Shown in pieces: positions 54,346-62,519 of a stretch of 64,000 nucleotides of DNA (the stretch's first letter is position 1; every line of letters starts with the position of its first letter). The stretch is from contig NZ_SELS01000003.1 in NCBI RefSeq assembly GCF_004197395.1, forward strand, positions 62,001 through 126,000, in the 5' to 3' direction. The stretch comes from Paraburkholderia sp. UYCP14C (lineage in GTDB: Bacteria > Pseudomonadota > Gammaproteobacteria > Burkholderiales > Burkholderiaceae). The notes beneath the pieces were generated by a model, which saw only the letters and a list, made by a program, of their open reading frames with translations, was not told where the DNA came from and made no database searches. Position numbers and translations under genes: made by a program.

Positions 54346-54374
54346 TTGCGTCGCACCAAGCCGATGTGTATATT
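54346..54374 (+). promoter_or_regulatory. Sigma70-type promoter of the predicted sRNA
   Basis: -35 TTGCGT (54346-54351), exactly 17 bp spacer, -10 TATATT (54369-54374). Transcription would start about 7 nt later, near 54380-54382. There is no plus-strand gene upstream for 5 kb and no ribosome-binding site or start codon suited to a protein before the terminator at 54414-54443. Confidence 0.65.
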
Positions 54375-54380
54375 AGTACC

Positions 54381-54443
54381 TGTCTCCTCCATGTCTCCTC
54401 CTGATATGGATTCAGCCCGCCCCACTTGAGCGGGCTTTTTTTT
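54381..54443 (+). ncRNA. Predicted small RNA with duplicated anti-Shine-Dalgarno motif
   Basis: A roughly 63-nt transcript unit between a good promoter and an intrinsic terminator: stem AGCCCGC 54414-54420 / GCGGGCT 54430-54436, then eight Ts in all. Its 5' part has two direct copies of TGTCTCCTCC (54381-54390 and 54392-54401), complementary to Shine-Dalgarno sequences of type GGAGGAGACA. The layout (short unpaired CU-rich 5' seed plus Rho-independent stem with long U-tail) is that of Hfq-dependent trans-acting sRNAs. CU-rich anti-Shine-Dalgarno sRNAs are known in Burkholderia; I recall NcS27 as one linked to carbon use, but I cannot confirm that this is the same family. Confidence 0.7.
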
Positions 54444-54568
54444 GCCTGCGTTTTTGTCCGCGGTTGGGTCCTTTTGGTTCGCTCGCCCGCGACTTCCCGC
54501 CGATCCATCCCCGCCCTTTCTCCTACACTTCCTAATCGGTTCTCCGAACTAGCGAAAGGGCGTCCGAC

Positions 54569-54994
54569 ATGAAAATCCACATTCGCGAGATCGACCACGT
54601 CGTGATCCGGGCGACGCACGTCGACACCCTCGCGCGCTTTTACTGCGACGTACTCGGCTGCAGCGTTGAAAAGGAGCAGCGCGAACTCGGCCTCACGCAA
54701 CTGCGCGCGGGCCGATCGCTGATCGATCTGCTGCAGACCGGCGCGAAGCTCGATCGTGCGGAAAACGGCGCGGCGGGCACGGGACGCAACATGGATCACC
54801 TGTGTCTGCGCGTCGAATCCTTCGATGCCGACGCGCTGAAGGCGCATCTGAGCGCGCATGGCGCGCGCCTGGGCGAGCAGGGAGTGCGTTATGGCGCGGA
54901 CGGATTCGGGCCGTCGCTGTATCTGTTCGACCCCGAGGGCAACATGGTCGAACTGAAGGGGCCGCCGGAAGCGGCACGGGTCACGTCGCTCTGA
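54569..54994 (+). CDS. VOC-superfamily (glyoxalase/dioxygenase-like) protein
   Basis: 141-residue cytoplasmic protein with two beta-alpha-beta-beta-beta modules. Metal-ligand positions are suggested by IDHVVIRATHVDTLARFYCD (His), MDHLCLRVESFDADALKAHL (His) and LYLFDPEGNMVELKG (Glu). Members include glyoxalase I, fosfomycin-type resistance proteins and dioxygenases, and this small stand-alone form cannot be assigned a substrate. It is followed by the convergent yaeQ. Confidence 0.88.
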   Translation: MKIHIREIDHVVIRATHVDTLARFYCDVLGCSVEKEQRELGLTQLRAGRSLIDLLQTGAKLDRAENGAAGTGRNMDHLCLRVESFDADALKAHLSAHGARLGEQGVRYGADGFGPSLYLFDPEGNMVELKGPPEAARVTSL

Positions 54995-55040
54995 AGGCGA
55001 ACACGAAGCGGCGCAAAAAAACCGCTTCAGAGTTGCGCCA

Positions 55041-55595
55041 TCACGCGTCGGCGGGCGCTTTCAGAACGGTCCAGTCGATCTTCACCGCATCGGCTTCGGC
55101 GCTGCCGAGCCATGCTTCGCCGTCCTGCACCGTGCATTGCAGCCGCATCGTACGTTCGGCGAGCGAGCCGAGCGATGCCGCGACGTCCTCGCCGAGCGTC
55201 CATACCGTCGCGTTGCGCAGGCGTTCGACCTTGTTGCGCACGCCCTGCCACCAGATTTCCGAAGTCCGTCCGCCATACGCGATCACGACCACGTGATTGG
55301 AGCGGCCGCTCGCCTTCGAGATGCGGCGCTCGTCGGGTTGACCGACCTCGATCCAGGTATCGATCGCGCCGGTCAGATCCTTCGCCCACAGGTCCGGCTC
55401 GTCGACATCCGACAAACCTTTGCAAAATTCCAGCCGTTCCTGCGCGAACAGCGCGAACGCGGCGACGCGGACCATCATCCGTTCGTCGGTTTCGGAGGGG
55501 TGACGGGCGATCGTCAGCGAATGGTCGGCGTAATAGTGCCGGTCCATGTCCGCGATCTGCAATTCCGCCTTGTATATCGTCGATTTGAGAGCCAT
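55041..55595 (-). CDS. yaeQ: YaeQ family protein
   Basis: 184-residue cytoplasmic protein. Start at 55595 (MALKSTIYKAELQIADMDRH), matching the family length of about 181 residues; the upstream frame (Lys/Arg-rich) is leader. Landmarks are YADHSLTIARHPSETDERMM, RVAAFALFAQERLEFCKGLS, DEPDLWAKDLTGAIDTWIEV and GRSNHVVVIAYG. YaeQ has a PD-(D/E)XK nuclease-like fold. Early claims of transcription-elongation roles were not upheld, and the function is unknown. Confidence 0.93.
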   Translation of the reverse strand: MALKSTIYKAELQIADMDRHYYADHSLTIARHPSETDERMMVRVAAFALFAQERLEFCKGLSDVDEPDLWAKDLTGAIDTWIEVGQPDERRISKASGRSNHVVVIAYGGRTSEIWWQGVRNKVERLRNATVWTLGEDVAASLGSLAERTMRLQCTVQDGEAWLGSAEADAVKIDWTVLKAPADA

Positions 55596-55740
55596 GCCGT
55601 TGCTAAACCAAGCGCTCGCTCCACCGGAGCGCAGCGAAAATGAATCGTCGACGGCGCGTTGCCGTTTCTTGTGTTTGTTGCTGTACATCGTCTGTTCCTC
55701 CCGCGCCGTCAGCCGGTGCCTATGACGCAGAAGGAAGCAT

Positions 55741-56718
55741 TTACCGGGCCACGGCAGCTTCCGTGGCCGTGCCGTACACGTCGCGAGCCGCGTCCCGCAA
55801 CGCCTCGAGCACGACGGCGGCCGCCGGAGACAACAGATGCGACTGGCGCGTGATGATACCGAATGTATCCATCCTGCACGGTAAATCGATCGGTACTCGC
55901 TTCAATACGCCGTACTGTTGGTATTGACGCGCCACTTCATCGGGCAATACGGCCAACATGTCGCTTTGCAGCAGCAGGCTCGAAATGGCGAGGAAGTTGT
56001 TCGTATTGACGACGTTCTGCGGCGGATTCAGGCCGATCTGCGAAAACATCAGATCGAAGCGATGGCGCAGCACGCTGCCCGGCGGATGCAGCACCCACGC
56101 CGCGTTGACGATACCGCGCAGCGTCAGGCCTGTTTCATTTTCGAGCGGATGGCCGGGGCGCGCGACCACGCACAGCGGTTCGTCGGCGAGCGGTTCGTAG
56201 CGCACGTCGGTCTTGAACTGGTTCTGCCGTTCGAGCACGCGGCCGATCATGATGTCGAGATCGCCTTCGGCAAGCCGCGGCAGCATCACGTCGGAGGTTT
56301 CGACCTCGGTCCAGATCTGCAGTTGCGGATATCGCTCCTTCACGCTGGCGATCGCGCGCGGCACCATCGTCGCGGCGGCCGCGGCAATCACGCCGATCCG
56401 CACCTGGCCCGCGAGCCCCGAGCGCAGCGCCGAGATTTCGTCGTGCGCCTGGCTCAGGTTCGACAGCACCATGCGCGCGTGGCGGATCATCACCTCGCCG
56501 TACAGCGTCGCGTGCATGCCGTGCGGCGTGCGGTCGAACAGGCTCACTTCGAGCATGTCCTCGAGTTCCTTCAGCAGGCGCGACGCGGCCGGCTGCGTCA
56601 TGCCGAGCACGTCGGCCGCGCGGCGCACGTTGCCCTCCTCCTCCATCGCGGCAAGCAGCAGCAACTGGCGCGTTTTCAGCCGCGCGCGCACGAACCAGTT
56701 CGAATAGCTACGCGTCAT
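55741..56718 (-). CDS. LysR-family regulator, divergent from the arabinose cluster (GbpR-like)
   Basis: 325-residue regulator. The winged helix is KTRQLLLLAAMEEEGNVRRA followed by VLGMTQPAASRLLKELEDML; the ligand domain starts at ~100 (LAGQVRIGVIAAAAATMVPR). This subgroup resembles GbpR, the galactose/arabinose-binding-protein regulator. It is divergent from the aldehyde dehydrogenase and araFGH genes with a 171-bp gap containing an inverted repeat. It therefore likely controls sugar uptake there. Confidence 0.9.
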   Translation of the reverse strand: MTRSYSNWFVRARLKTRQLLLLAAMEEEGNVRRAADVLGMTQPAASRLLKELEDMLEVSLFDRTPHGMHATLYGEVMIRHARMVLSNLSQAHDEISALRSGLAGQVRIGVIAAAAATMVPRAIASVKERYPQLQIWTEVETSDVMLPRLAEGDLDIMIGRVLERQNQFKTDVRYEPLADEPLCVVARPGHPLENETGLTLRGIVNAAWVLHPPGSVLRHRFDLMFSQIGLNPPQNVVNTNNFLAISSLLLQSDMLAVLPDEVARQYQQYGVLKRVPIDLPCRMDTFGIITRQSHLLSPAAAVVLEALRDAARDVYGTATEAAVAR

Positions 56719-56783
56719 CGCAAGGTCTCCAGGTCTTTACGAGCGGTGTTTGTACGTTCTTCCTCGGAAGTTCCCATGATGCC

Positions 56784-56799
56784 ATATCGAAACTGATAT
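56784..56799. promoter_or_regulatory. Candidate LysR (GbpR-type) operator
   Basis: Inverted repeat ATATC-GAAACT-GATAT in the divergent gap between the LysR gene and the aldehyde dehydrogenase gene. It contains the T-N11-A spacing typical of LysR sites and lies about 90 bp before the ALDH start and 66 bp before the regulator start. Confidence 0.5.
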
Positions 56800-56889
56800 C
56801 GGAGAAGCCTAAAAAGGGATTGGAAAGTTATTGGGACGACTCATACCATTCGTGGACTTTTGTGAACTTCCGGTGCGCCTTTTCCGCCG

Positions 56890-58338
56890 ATGAACCGCGA
56901 TCCGCTCGTCCCTCTCGTTGTCAGCCCATTTCGCCATTACATCAATGGCGGATGGGAGACGGGTGCGACCACGGGCGTGTCGCTCAATCCGTCGGATCTC
57001 GACGAACCGGTCGGCGAATACGTGCGCGCCGATGTGCGGCAGACCGATAGCGCGATCGAAGCCGCGCACGCGGCGTTTCGCGACTGGTCGCTCGCCTCCG
57101 CGCAGCGCCGCGCGGACGCGCTCGACGCGATCGGCAGCGAAATGCTCGCGCGCCGCGAGGAACTGGCCCGGCTGCTCGCACGTGAAATCGGCAAGGTGCT
57201 GCCCGAGGCGCTCGCCGAAGCGACGCGCGCGGGGCAACTGTTCAAGCTGTTCGCGGCCGAGGCGCTGCGCGCGTTCGTCGAACCGCTCGCGTCGGCGCGT
57301 GCCGGCGTCGAAATCGACGTGACGCGCGAGCCGCTCGGGGTGGTCGGCATCATCGCGCCGTGGAGCGCGCCGCTCGCGATCGCCGCGGCGAAGCTCGGCG
57401 CCGCGCTCGCGCATGGCAACTGCGTCGTCTACAAGCCGGCCGAATCGGCGCCCGCCTGCGCGGCGGCGCTCGCGTCGATCGTCAGTCGCGCCGGCTTACC
57501 GGCCGGCGTGTTCAATCTCGTCATGGGCAGCGGGCGCAAGGTCGGCGCGCGCATCGTCGCGCATCCGCTCGTCGCCGCGATCAGCTTCACCGGTTCGTCC
57601 GATACCGGCACACGCGTGCTGCAGGCCGCCGCCGCGCGCCAGGCGCGTGTGCAACTGGAGATGGGCGGCAAGAATCCGTTCGTCGTGCTGGCCGACGCCG
57701 ATCTCGACGGCGCGGTCGATGCGGCGCTGACCGGCGCATTCAGCGCGACGGGCCAGCGCAGCACGGCGGCCGCGCGGCTGATCGTCGAACGCTCGGTGTT
57801 CGCGCCGTTCGTCGACGCGTTGCAGGCGAAGCTCGCGAAACTCACCGTCGATCACGCGTTGAAGCACGGCACCGATATCGGCCCGGTAGCGAACGCCGTG
57901 CAGCTCGAACGCAATCTCGACCACGTGCGCATCGGCGAGCAGGAAGGCGCGCAGTTGCTGCGCGGCGGGCGGCGACTGGAGCGCGCGACGCCCGGCTATT
58001 TTTTCGAGCCGGCGCTGTTTCTCGGCGAACCGGAACATCGCATCGCACGCGAAGAGATTTTCGGGCCGCTTGCGATCGTGCTGCGCGCGGACGATTACGA
58101 ACACGCGCTACATCTGGCGAACGACACCGCCTACGGACTGTGCGCCGGCATCTGCACGCGCTCGCTCGAACGCGCGCGGCATTTTCGCCGCCACGTGCAG
58201 AGCGGTCTCGTCACGATCAACCTGCCGACCACGGCCGTCGAGCATCACGGACCCGGCGGCGGGCGCAAGGCATCGGCCTACGGCGCGAGCGATGCGTCGT
58301 TCTGGACCGCTGTGAAAACGGCGTACGTGGCGGGCTAG
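56890..58338 (+). CDS. Aldehyde dehydrogenase-family protein lacking the catalytic Cys (possible pseudoenzyme)
   Basis: 482-residue cytoplasmic ALDH-fold protein. The overall pattern is that of alpha-ketoglutarate-semialdehyde dehydrogenases that end non-phosphorylative arabinose oxidation. General-base Glu257 (QLEMGGKNPFVVLADADLDG) and EEIFGPL are present. The nucleophile motif reads GQRSTAAAR: Ser291 (AGC at 57760-57762) replaces Cys. The oxyanion-hole motif reads APWSAP: Ser159 (AGC at 57364-57366) replaces Asn. The frame is intact, so this is not simple decay. It leads the araFGH cluster (gap 185 bp to araF) and is divergent from a LysR gene. Confidence 0.88.
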   Translation: MNRDPLVPLVVSPFRHYINGGWETGATTGVSLNPSDLDEPVGEYVRADVRQTDSAIEAAHAAFRDWSLASAQRRADALDAIGSEMLARREELARLLAREIGKVLPEALAEATRAGQLFKLFAAEALRAFVEPLASARAGVEIDVTREPLGVVGIIAPWSAPLAIAAAKLGAALAHGNCVVYKPAESAPACAAALASIVSRAGLPAGVFNLVMGSGRKVGARIVAHPLVAAISFTGSSDTGTRVLQAAAARQARVQLEMGGKNPFVVLADADLDGAVDAALTGAFSATGQRSTAAARLIVERSVFAPFVDALQAKLAKLTVDHALKHGTDIGPVANAVQLERNLDHVRIGEQEGAQLLRGGRRLERATPGYFFEPALFLGEPEHRIAREEIFGPLAIVLRADDYEHALHLANDTAYGLCAGICTRSLERARHFRRHVQSGLVTINLPTTAVEHHGPGGGRKASAYGASDASFWTAVKTAYVAG

Positions 58339-58523
58339 CAGCGATGAGTCGCACCACCGTTTTCGTCGCCACATGCGTCCCCGGCCATGCACGACGTTTC
58401 GCGAATCGCCCGGCTGGCCGAGCCCGGTTCCGCCCAGATCCGCGCGACGGCTGAAGCCGCCCGCGTTACCCCGCTGCAACTACCACGACATCAATGCAGC
58501 TTTTCAACTTCAGGAGACAGTAG

Positions 58524-59528
58524 ATGACCAGCAAGCTTCGCCGTTTGACCCTGACCGCAATGGCCGCCGCCGCCCTCGCCGCGCCGTTTGCCGCGCAACT
58601 GTCCGCGCATGCGGATGAACCGCTCAAAGTCGGCTTCCTCGTGAAGATGCCGGAACAGGCGTGGTTCATCAACGAACAGAAAGCCGCGACCGCACTCGGC
58701 CAGAAGGACGGCTTCTCGGTCGTCAACATCGGTACGCCCGACGGCGAAAAAGTGCTGGCCGCGATCGACAACCTCGGCGCGCAAGGCGCGAAGGGCTTCG
58801 TGATCTGCGCGCCGGACGTGCGTCTCGGACCGGCGATTCAGGCACGCGCGAAGCGCTACAACATGAAGTTCGTGACCGTCGACGACCAGCTGGTCGATTC
58901 GACCGGCAAGCCGCTGGCGAACGTGCCGCACCTCGGCATGTCGGCGTTCAAGATCGGCAACCAGGTGGGCACGGCGATCACCGACGAAATGAAGCGCCGC
59001 GGCTGGAAGCCTGAGGAAGTCGGCGCGCTGCGTATCACCGACTACGAACTGCCGACCGCGAAGCTGCGCACCGACGGCGCGACGCAGTCGCTGCTCGCCG
59101 GCGGCTTCAAGAAGGAAAACATCTTCGACTCGCCGCAGAAAACCACCGACGACGAAGGCGGCTTCAACGCGGTGTCGCCGGTGCTCGCGCAGCATCCGAA
59201 CATCAAGAAGTGGGTGATCTTCGCGCTCAACGAAGAAAGCGTGCTCGGCGGCGTGCGCGCGACCGAGCAGCTGCATATCCCGGGCACGGACGTGATCGGC
59301 GTCGGCATCAACGGCGCGGGCGAGGCGTTCGCCGAGTTCCAGAAGAAGGAACCGACGGGCTTCTACGGCACGATCGCGGTCAGCTCGACGAACCACGGCA
59401 AGGAGAGCACTGAAAACCTCATCGAATGGATCAAGGACGGCAAGCAGCCGCCCGCCGACACGCAAACCACCGGCAAGCTGATGGTGCGCGGCAATTGGCA
59501 GGACGTGCGCAAGGAACTGGGTATTTAA
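58524..59528 (+). CDS. araF: L-arabinose ABC transporter periplasmic binding protein
   Basis: 334-residue exported sugar receptor. The signal peptide MTSKLRRLTLTAMAAAALAA is cleaved near AHA-DEP. The AraF core is LKVGFLVKMPEQAWFINEQK, GFVICAPDVRLGPAIQARAK, ALNEESVLGGVRATEQ and GVGINGAGEAFAEFQ. The Shine-Dalgarno AGGAGACA (58512-58519) is fully complementary to the repeated UGUCUCCU of the predicted sRNA at 54.4 kb. It is followed by araG (93 bp) and araH. Confidence 0.95.
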   Translation: MTSKLRRLTLTAMAAAALAAPFAAQLSAHADEPLKVGFLVKMPEQAWFINEQKAATALGQKDGFSVVNIGTPDGEKVLAAIDNLGAQGAKGFVICAPDVRLGPAIQARAKRYNMKFVTVDDQLVDSTGKPLANVPHLGMSAFKIGNQVGTAITDEMKRRGWKPEEVGALRITDYELPTAKLRTDGATQSLLAGGFKKENIFDSPQKTTDDEGGFNAVSPVLAQHPNIKKWVIFALNEESVLGGVRATEQLHIPGTDVIGVGINGAGEAFAEFQKKEPTGFYGTIAVSSTNHGKESTENLIEWIKDGKQPPADTQTTGKLMVRGNWQDVRKELGI

Positions 59529-59621
59529 GCGACGTTCTCGCAGCAGATAGCGGGCCGCATCGCGACTTGCGTTTAGCGCGAGCGCGGTCCGCTCAGGTTT
59601 CATCCGTTTCGAGGTTTTTCG

Positions 59622-61187
59622 ATGACGTCCTTATTCACCGGGTCTCAAGCCCGCGAGGCGGCGCTCGCGCCCTCGCCCTCGCCTGCATCGACGCCCGCCT
59701 CCGCCGCTCCCTATCTGCGGCTCGATGGCATCACCGTGCGCTTTCCGGGCGTGCTCGCGCTCGACCAGGTCTCGCTTGAAGTGCGCCGCGGCGAGGTGCA
59801 CGGCCTGATGGGCGAAAACGGCGCCGGCAAGTCGACGCTGCTCAAGGTGCTGTCCGGGGTCAATCATCCTGTGTCGGGCACGCTGTCGCTCGATGGTGTC
59901 GAGCAGCAGTTCGCGACGACCAAGGCGGCGATCGCCGCGGGCTTCGCGATCATCTATCAGGAATTGCATCTGGTGCCGGAGCTGACCGTCGCCGAAAACC
60001 TGATGCTTGGCGCATTGCCGAATCGCTTCGGGGTACTGGACGAAAAGGCTCTGGTCGCGCGCGCGATACGCGAGCTCGAACGGCTCGGCGAAAAGCTCGA
60101 TCCGTCGCAGCAGGTCAAGCATCTGTCGATCGGTCAGCGGCAGATGATCGAAATCGGCAAGGCGCTGATGCGCGACGCGCGCGTGATCGCGTTCGACGAA
60201 CCGACCAGCTCGCTGTCGTCGCGCGAGACCACGCAACTGTTCCGCATCATTCGGGCGCTGAGGGCCGAAGGCCGCGCGATCATCTACGTCACGCACCGGA
60301 TGGACGAGGTCTACGAGCTGTGCGATCGCGTCACGGTGTTTCGCGACGGCCGCCGCATCGACACCTTCGAGGCCGGCGCGGGACTCGATCGCGATCGGCT
60401 GATCAGCTGCATGGTGGGCCGTTCGATCTCCGATGTGTACGGCTATCGCGAGCGCGAGCACGGTGACGTGCAGCTTCAGGTCGACGGCCTGATGGGACCG
60501 GGACTGCGCGAACCGGCCTCGTTTTCGGCGCGCAAGGGCGAGATCGTCGGCTTTTTCGGACTCGTCGGCGCGGGCCGCTCCGAGCTGATGAAGCTGATCT
60601 ACGGCGCGGTCAAGTCGAGCGCCGGCGAGGTCGCGCTGAAGGGCAAGCGCGTGCGGTTTGCCACCCCGCGCGACGCGGTGCGCGCCGGTGTCGCGCTGTG
60701 TCCCGAAGATCGCAAGCAGGAAGGCATCGTGTCGATCGCATCGGTGTCGGACAACCTGAACATCAGCTGCCGCCGCCACTTCAGCCGCTTCAACGTGCTC
60801 AACGGCCGCAAGGAAGCGCAGACGACGCGCGACTACATCGGCAAGCTCGCGATCAAGACCCGCAATGGCGACACGCCGATCGGCACGCTGTCCGGCGGCA
60901 ATCAGCAGAAGGTGATCCTGTCGCGCTGGCTCGCCGAAGAGATCGACGTGTTCCTGATGGATGAGCCGACGCGCGGCATCGACGTCGGGGCGCGCAGCGA
61001 AATCTACGGGCTGCTGTATGGGCTCGCCGAGGCGGGCCGCACGGTCATCGTCGTGTCGAGCGATCTCGCCGAGGTGATCGGCGTGACCGATCGCGTGATC
61101 GTGATGAAGGAAGGCCGCATCGTCGGCGATCTGCCCAAGGCGCAGGCCACGCCGGATGCGCTGATCAAGCTGGCGCTGCCGCGCTGA
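59622..61187 (+). CDS. araG: L-arabinose ABC transporter ATP-binding protein
   Basis: 521-residue cytoplasmic double ATPase. First cassette: Walker [18 protein letters not shown], signature [16 protein letters not shown], Walker [13 protein letters not shown]. Second cassette (~270-510): degenerate P-loop [17 protein letters not shown] as usual in AraG/RbsA, signature [15 protein letters not shown], Walker [20 protein letters not shown]. An N-terminal ~25 residues rich in Ala/Pro/Ser are non-conserved. It energises AraH. Confidence 0.95.
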   Translation: MTSLFTGSQAREAALAPSPSPASTPASAAPYLRLDGITVRFPGVLALDQVSLEVRRGEVHGLMGENGAGKSTLLKVLSGVNHPVSGTLSLDGVEQQFATTKAAIAAGFAIIYQELHLVPELTVAENLMLGALPNRFGVLDEKALVARAIRELERLGEKLDPSQQVKHLSIGQRQMIEIGKALMRDARVIAFDEPTSSLSSRETTQLFRIIRALRAEGRAIIYVTHRMDEVYELCDRVTVFRDGRRIDTFEAGAGLDRDRLISCMVGRSISDVYGYREREHGDVQLQVDGLMGPGLREPASFSARKGEIVGFFGLVGAGRSELMKLIYGAVKSSAGEVALKGKRVRFATPRDAVRAGVALCPEDRKQEGIVSIASVSDNLNISCRRHFSRFNVLNGRKEAQTTRDYIGKLAIKTRNGDTPIGTLSGGNQQKVILSRWLAEEIDVFLMDEPTRGIDVGARSEIYGLLYGLAEAGRTVIVVSSDLAEVIGVTDRVIVMKEGRIVGDLPKAQATPDALIKLALPR

Positions 61188-61261
61188 TCCGCCGACGGCT
61201 CGCGCCACCGGACCTCTTACCGAATACCGCAACGAAAACGGCATTATCTGGAACAGACATC

Positions 61262-62266
61262 ATGAACATACCTTCCACCGATTCCTCGACCCCCGCCGTC
61301 GCCTCCGCCGGTTTGACCGCGCGGGCGGCGCGCACCTGGGACCTGATCAACAAATCCGGCATCGTGATGGTGTTCATCATCCTGTTCGCGGTGCTGTCGT
61401 TCGCGGTCCCCGGCTTTCTGAGCTCGCGCAATATCCAGGGGCTGCTGCTATCGGTCACGCTGATCGGCTCGATCTCCGTCACGATGATGTTCGTGCTCGC
61501 GCTCGGCGAGGTGGACCTGTCGGTCGCGTCGATCGTCGCGTTTTCGGGTGTGGTGGCTTCCGTGCTGATCACCGCGACGCATAGCGTGTTCGTCGGCGTC
61601 GCGGCCGGCGTGCTCGCGGGCGGCGCGGTCGGACTCGTCAACGGCACGCTGGTTGCGCGCTACAAGATCAACTCGCTGATCGTCACGCTCGCGATGATGG
61701 AGGTCGTGCGCGGCCTCGCCTACATCACGTCGAACGGCGACGCGGTGATGATCTCCGAGGAGCGCTTCTTCGATCTCGGCGGCGGCTCGTTTCTCGGCAT
61801 TTCTTATCCGATCTGGAGCAACATCGTCGGCTTCGTGCTGTTCGGCTTCCTGCTGAAGAAGACCGTGTTCGGCAAAAACGTGCTGGCCGTCGGCGGCAAC
61901 AGCGAGGCGGCCGTGCTCGCCGGGCTGCCGGTCACGCGGATCAAGATCACGGTGTTCGTGCTGCAAGGCCTCGTGACCGGCTTCGCTGGCGTGATGCTCG
62001 CGTCGCGCATGAGCCTCGGCGATCCGAAGACCTCGGTCGGGCTCGAGCTCGGCGTGATTTCCGCCTGCGTGCTCGGTGGCGTGTCGCTGACGGGCGGCGT
62101 CGCGACGATCTCCGGCGTGCTCGTCGGCGTGCTGATCATGGGTTCGGTGCAGGACGCGATGAGCCTGCTGAACGTGCCGACGTTCTACCAGTATCTGATT
62201 CGCGGCGGCATCCTGCTGCTCGCGGTGCTGTTCGACCAGTTCCGCCGCAGCAAGCGCGTGCACTGA
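61262..62266 (+). CDS. araH: L-arabinose ABC transporter permease
   Basis: 334-residue inner-membrane permease of the BPD_transp_2 (RbsC/AraH) family with about 10 membrane segments. Landmarks are FVLALGEVDLSVASIVAFSG, YKINSLIVTLAMMEVVRGLA, GGNSEAAVLAGLPVTRIKIT and QDAMSLLNVPTFYQYLIRGG. It is the last gene of the arabinose uptake operon, with an intrinsic terminator 50 bp after the stop. Confidence 0.95.
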   Translation: MNIPSTDSSTPAVASAGLTARAARTWDLINKSGIVMVFIILFAVLSFAVPGFLSSRNIQGLLLSVTLIGSISVTMMFVLALGEVDLSVASIVAFSGVVASVLITATHSVFVGVAAGVLAGGAVGLVNGTLVARYKINSLIVTLAMMEVVRGLAYITSNGDAVMISEERFFDLGGGSFLGISYPIWSNIVGFVLFGFLLKKTVFGKNVLAVGGNSEAAVLAGLPVTRIKITVFVLQGLVTGFAGVMLASRMSLGDPKTSVGLELGVISACVLGGVSLTGGVATISGVLVGVLIMGSVQDAMSLLNVPTFYQYLIRGGILLLAVLFDQFRRSKRVH

Positions 62267-62315
62267 CGCGCCGTTGCTCGTGACCGGTTTCCTGCGCTTT
62301 GCGAGAAGGCGTACT

Positions 62316-62352
62316 GCCGATGCAGGTCGATAAAACCCGCATCGGCTTTTTT
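62316..62352 (+). terminator. Intrinsic terminator of the araFGH operon
   Basis: An 8-bp stem, GCCGATGC / GCATCGGC, with a 15-nt loop followed by six Ts, 50 bp after the araH stop. Confidence 0.8.
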
Positions 62353-62387
62353 ATTCCATGCAAAGGCGCGCTGGTATCGAAAGCAAT

Positions 62388-62424
62388 AAAAAAACGGCTT
62401 GGCATCTGAATGCCCAAGCCGCTT
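62388..62424 (-). terminator. Intrinsic terminator for the minus-strand small exported protein gene
   Basis: Stem CGGCTTGG / CCAAGCCG with a further CA/TG pairing around a bulge. Seven As on its left give the U-tract on the minus strand. It lies about 95 bp after the stop at 62520. Confidence 0.75.
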
Positions 62425-62446
62425 CTTTTAGCTCACGCGTTCACGC

Positions 62447-62508
62447 CTGCGGCTTTTAAAGCCGCAGCGGATACGCATGCGACCGTATTCCGGCTTTTGC
62501 CGGAATAC
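62447..62508. repeat. Two additional tandem hairpins in the 3' region of the small exported protein gene
   Basis: A near-perfect palindrome at 62447-62467 (10-bp arms CTGCGGCTTT / AAAGCCGCAG around one T). A 10-bp stem GTATTCCGGC / GCCGGAATAC with a TTTT loop lies at 62485-62508, only 12 bp from the stop codon at 62520. With the terminator at 62388-62424 this makes three consecutive stems in 120 bp. Confidence 0.6.
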
Positions 62509-62519
62509 CGGTGTTGGAC

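Larger units (their letters stand above)
54115..54568. other. Intergenic region with ada promoter and a predicted sRNA gene
   Basis: 454 bp without a protein gene. The left part is the ada leader on the minus strand. The right part (54346-54443) contains a plus-strand sigma70-like promoter, a short transcribed unit and an intrinsic terminator, listed separately. 54444-54568 is the leader of the VOC gene. Confidence 0.6.
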
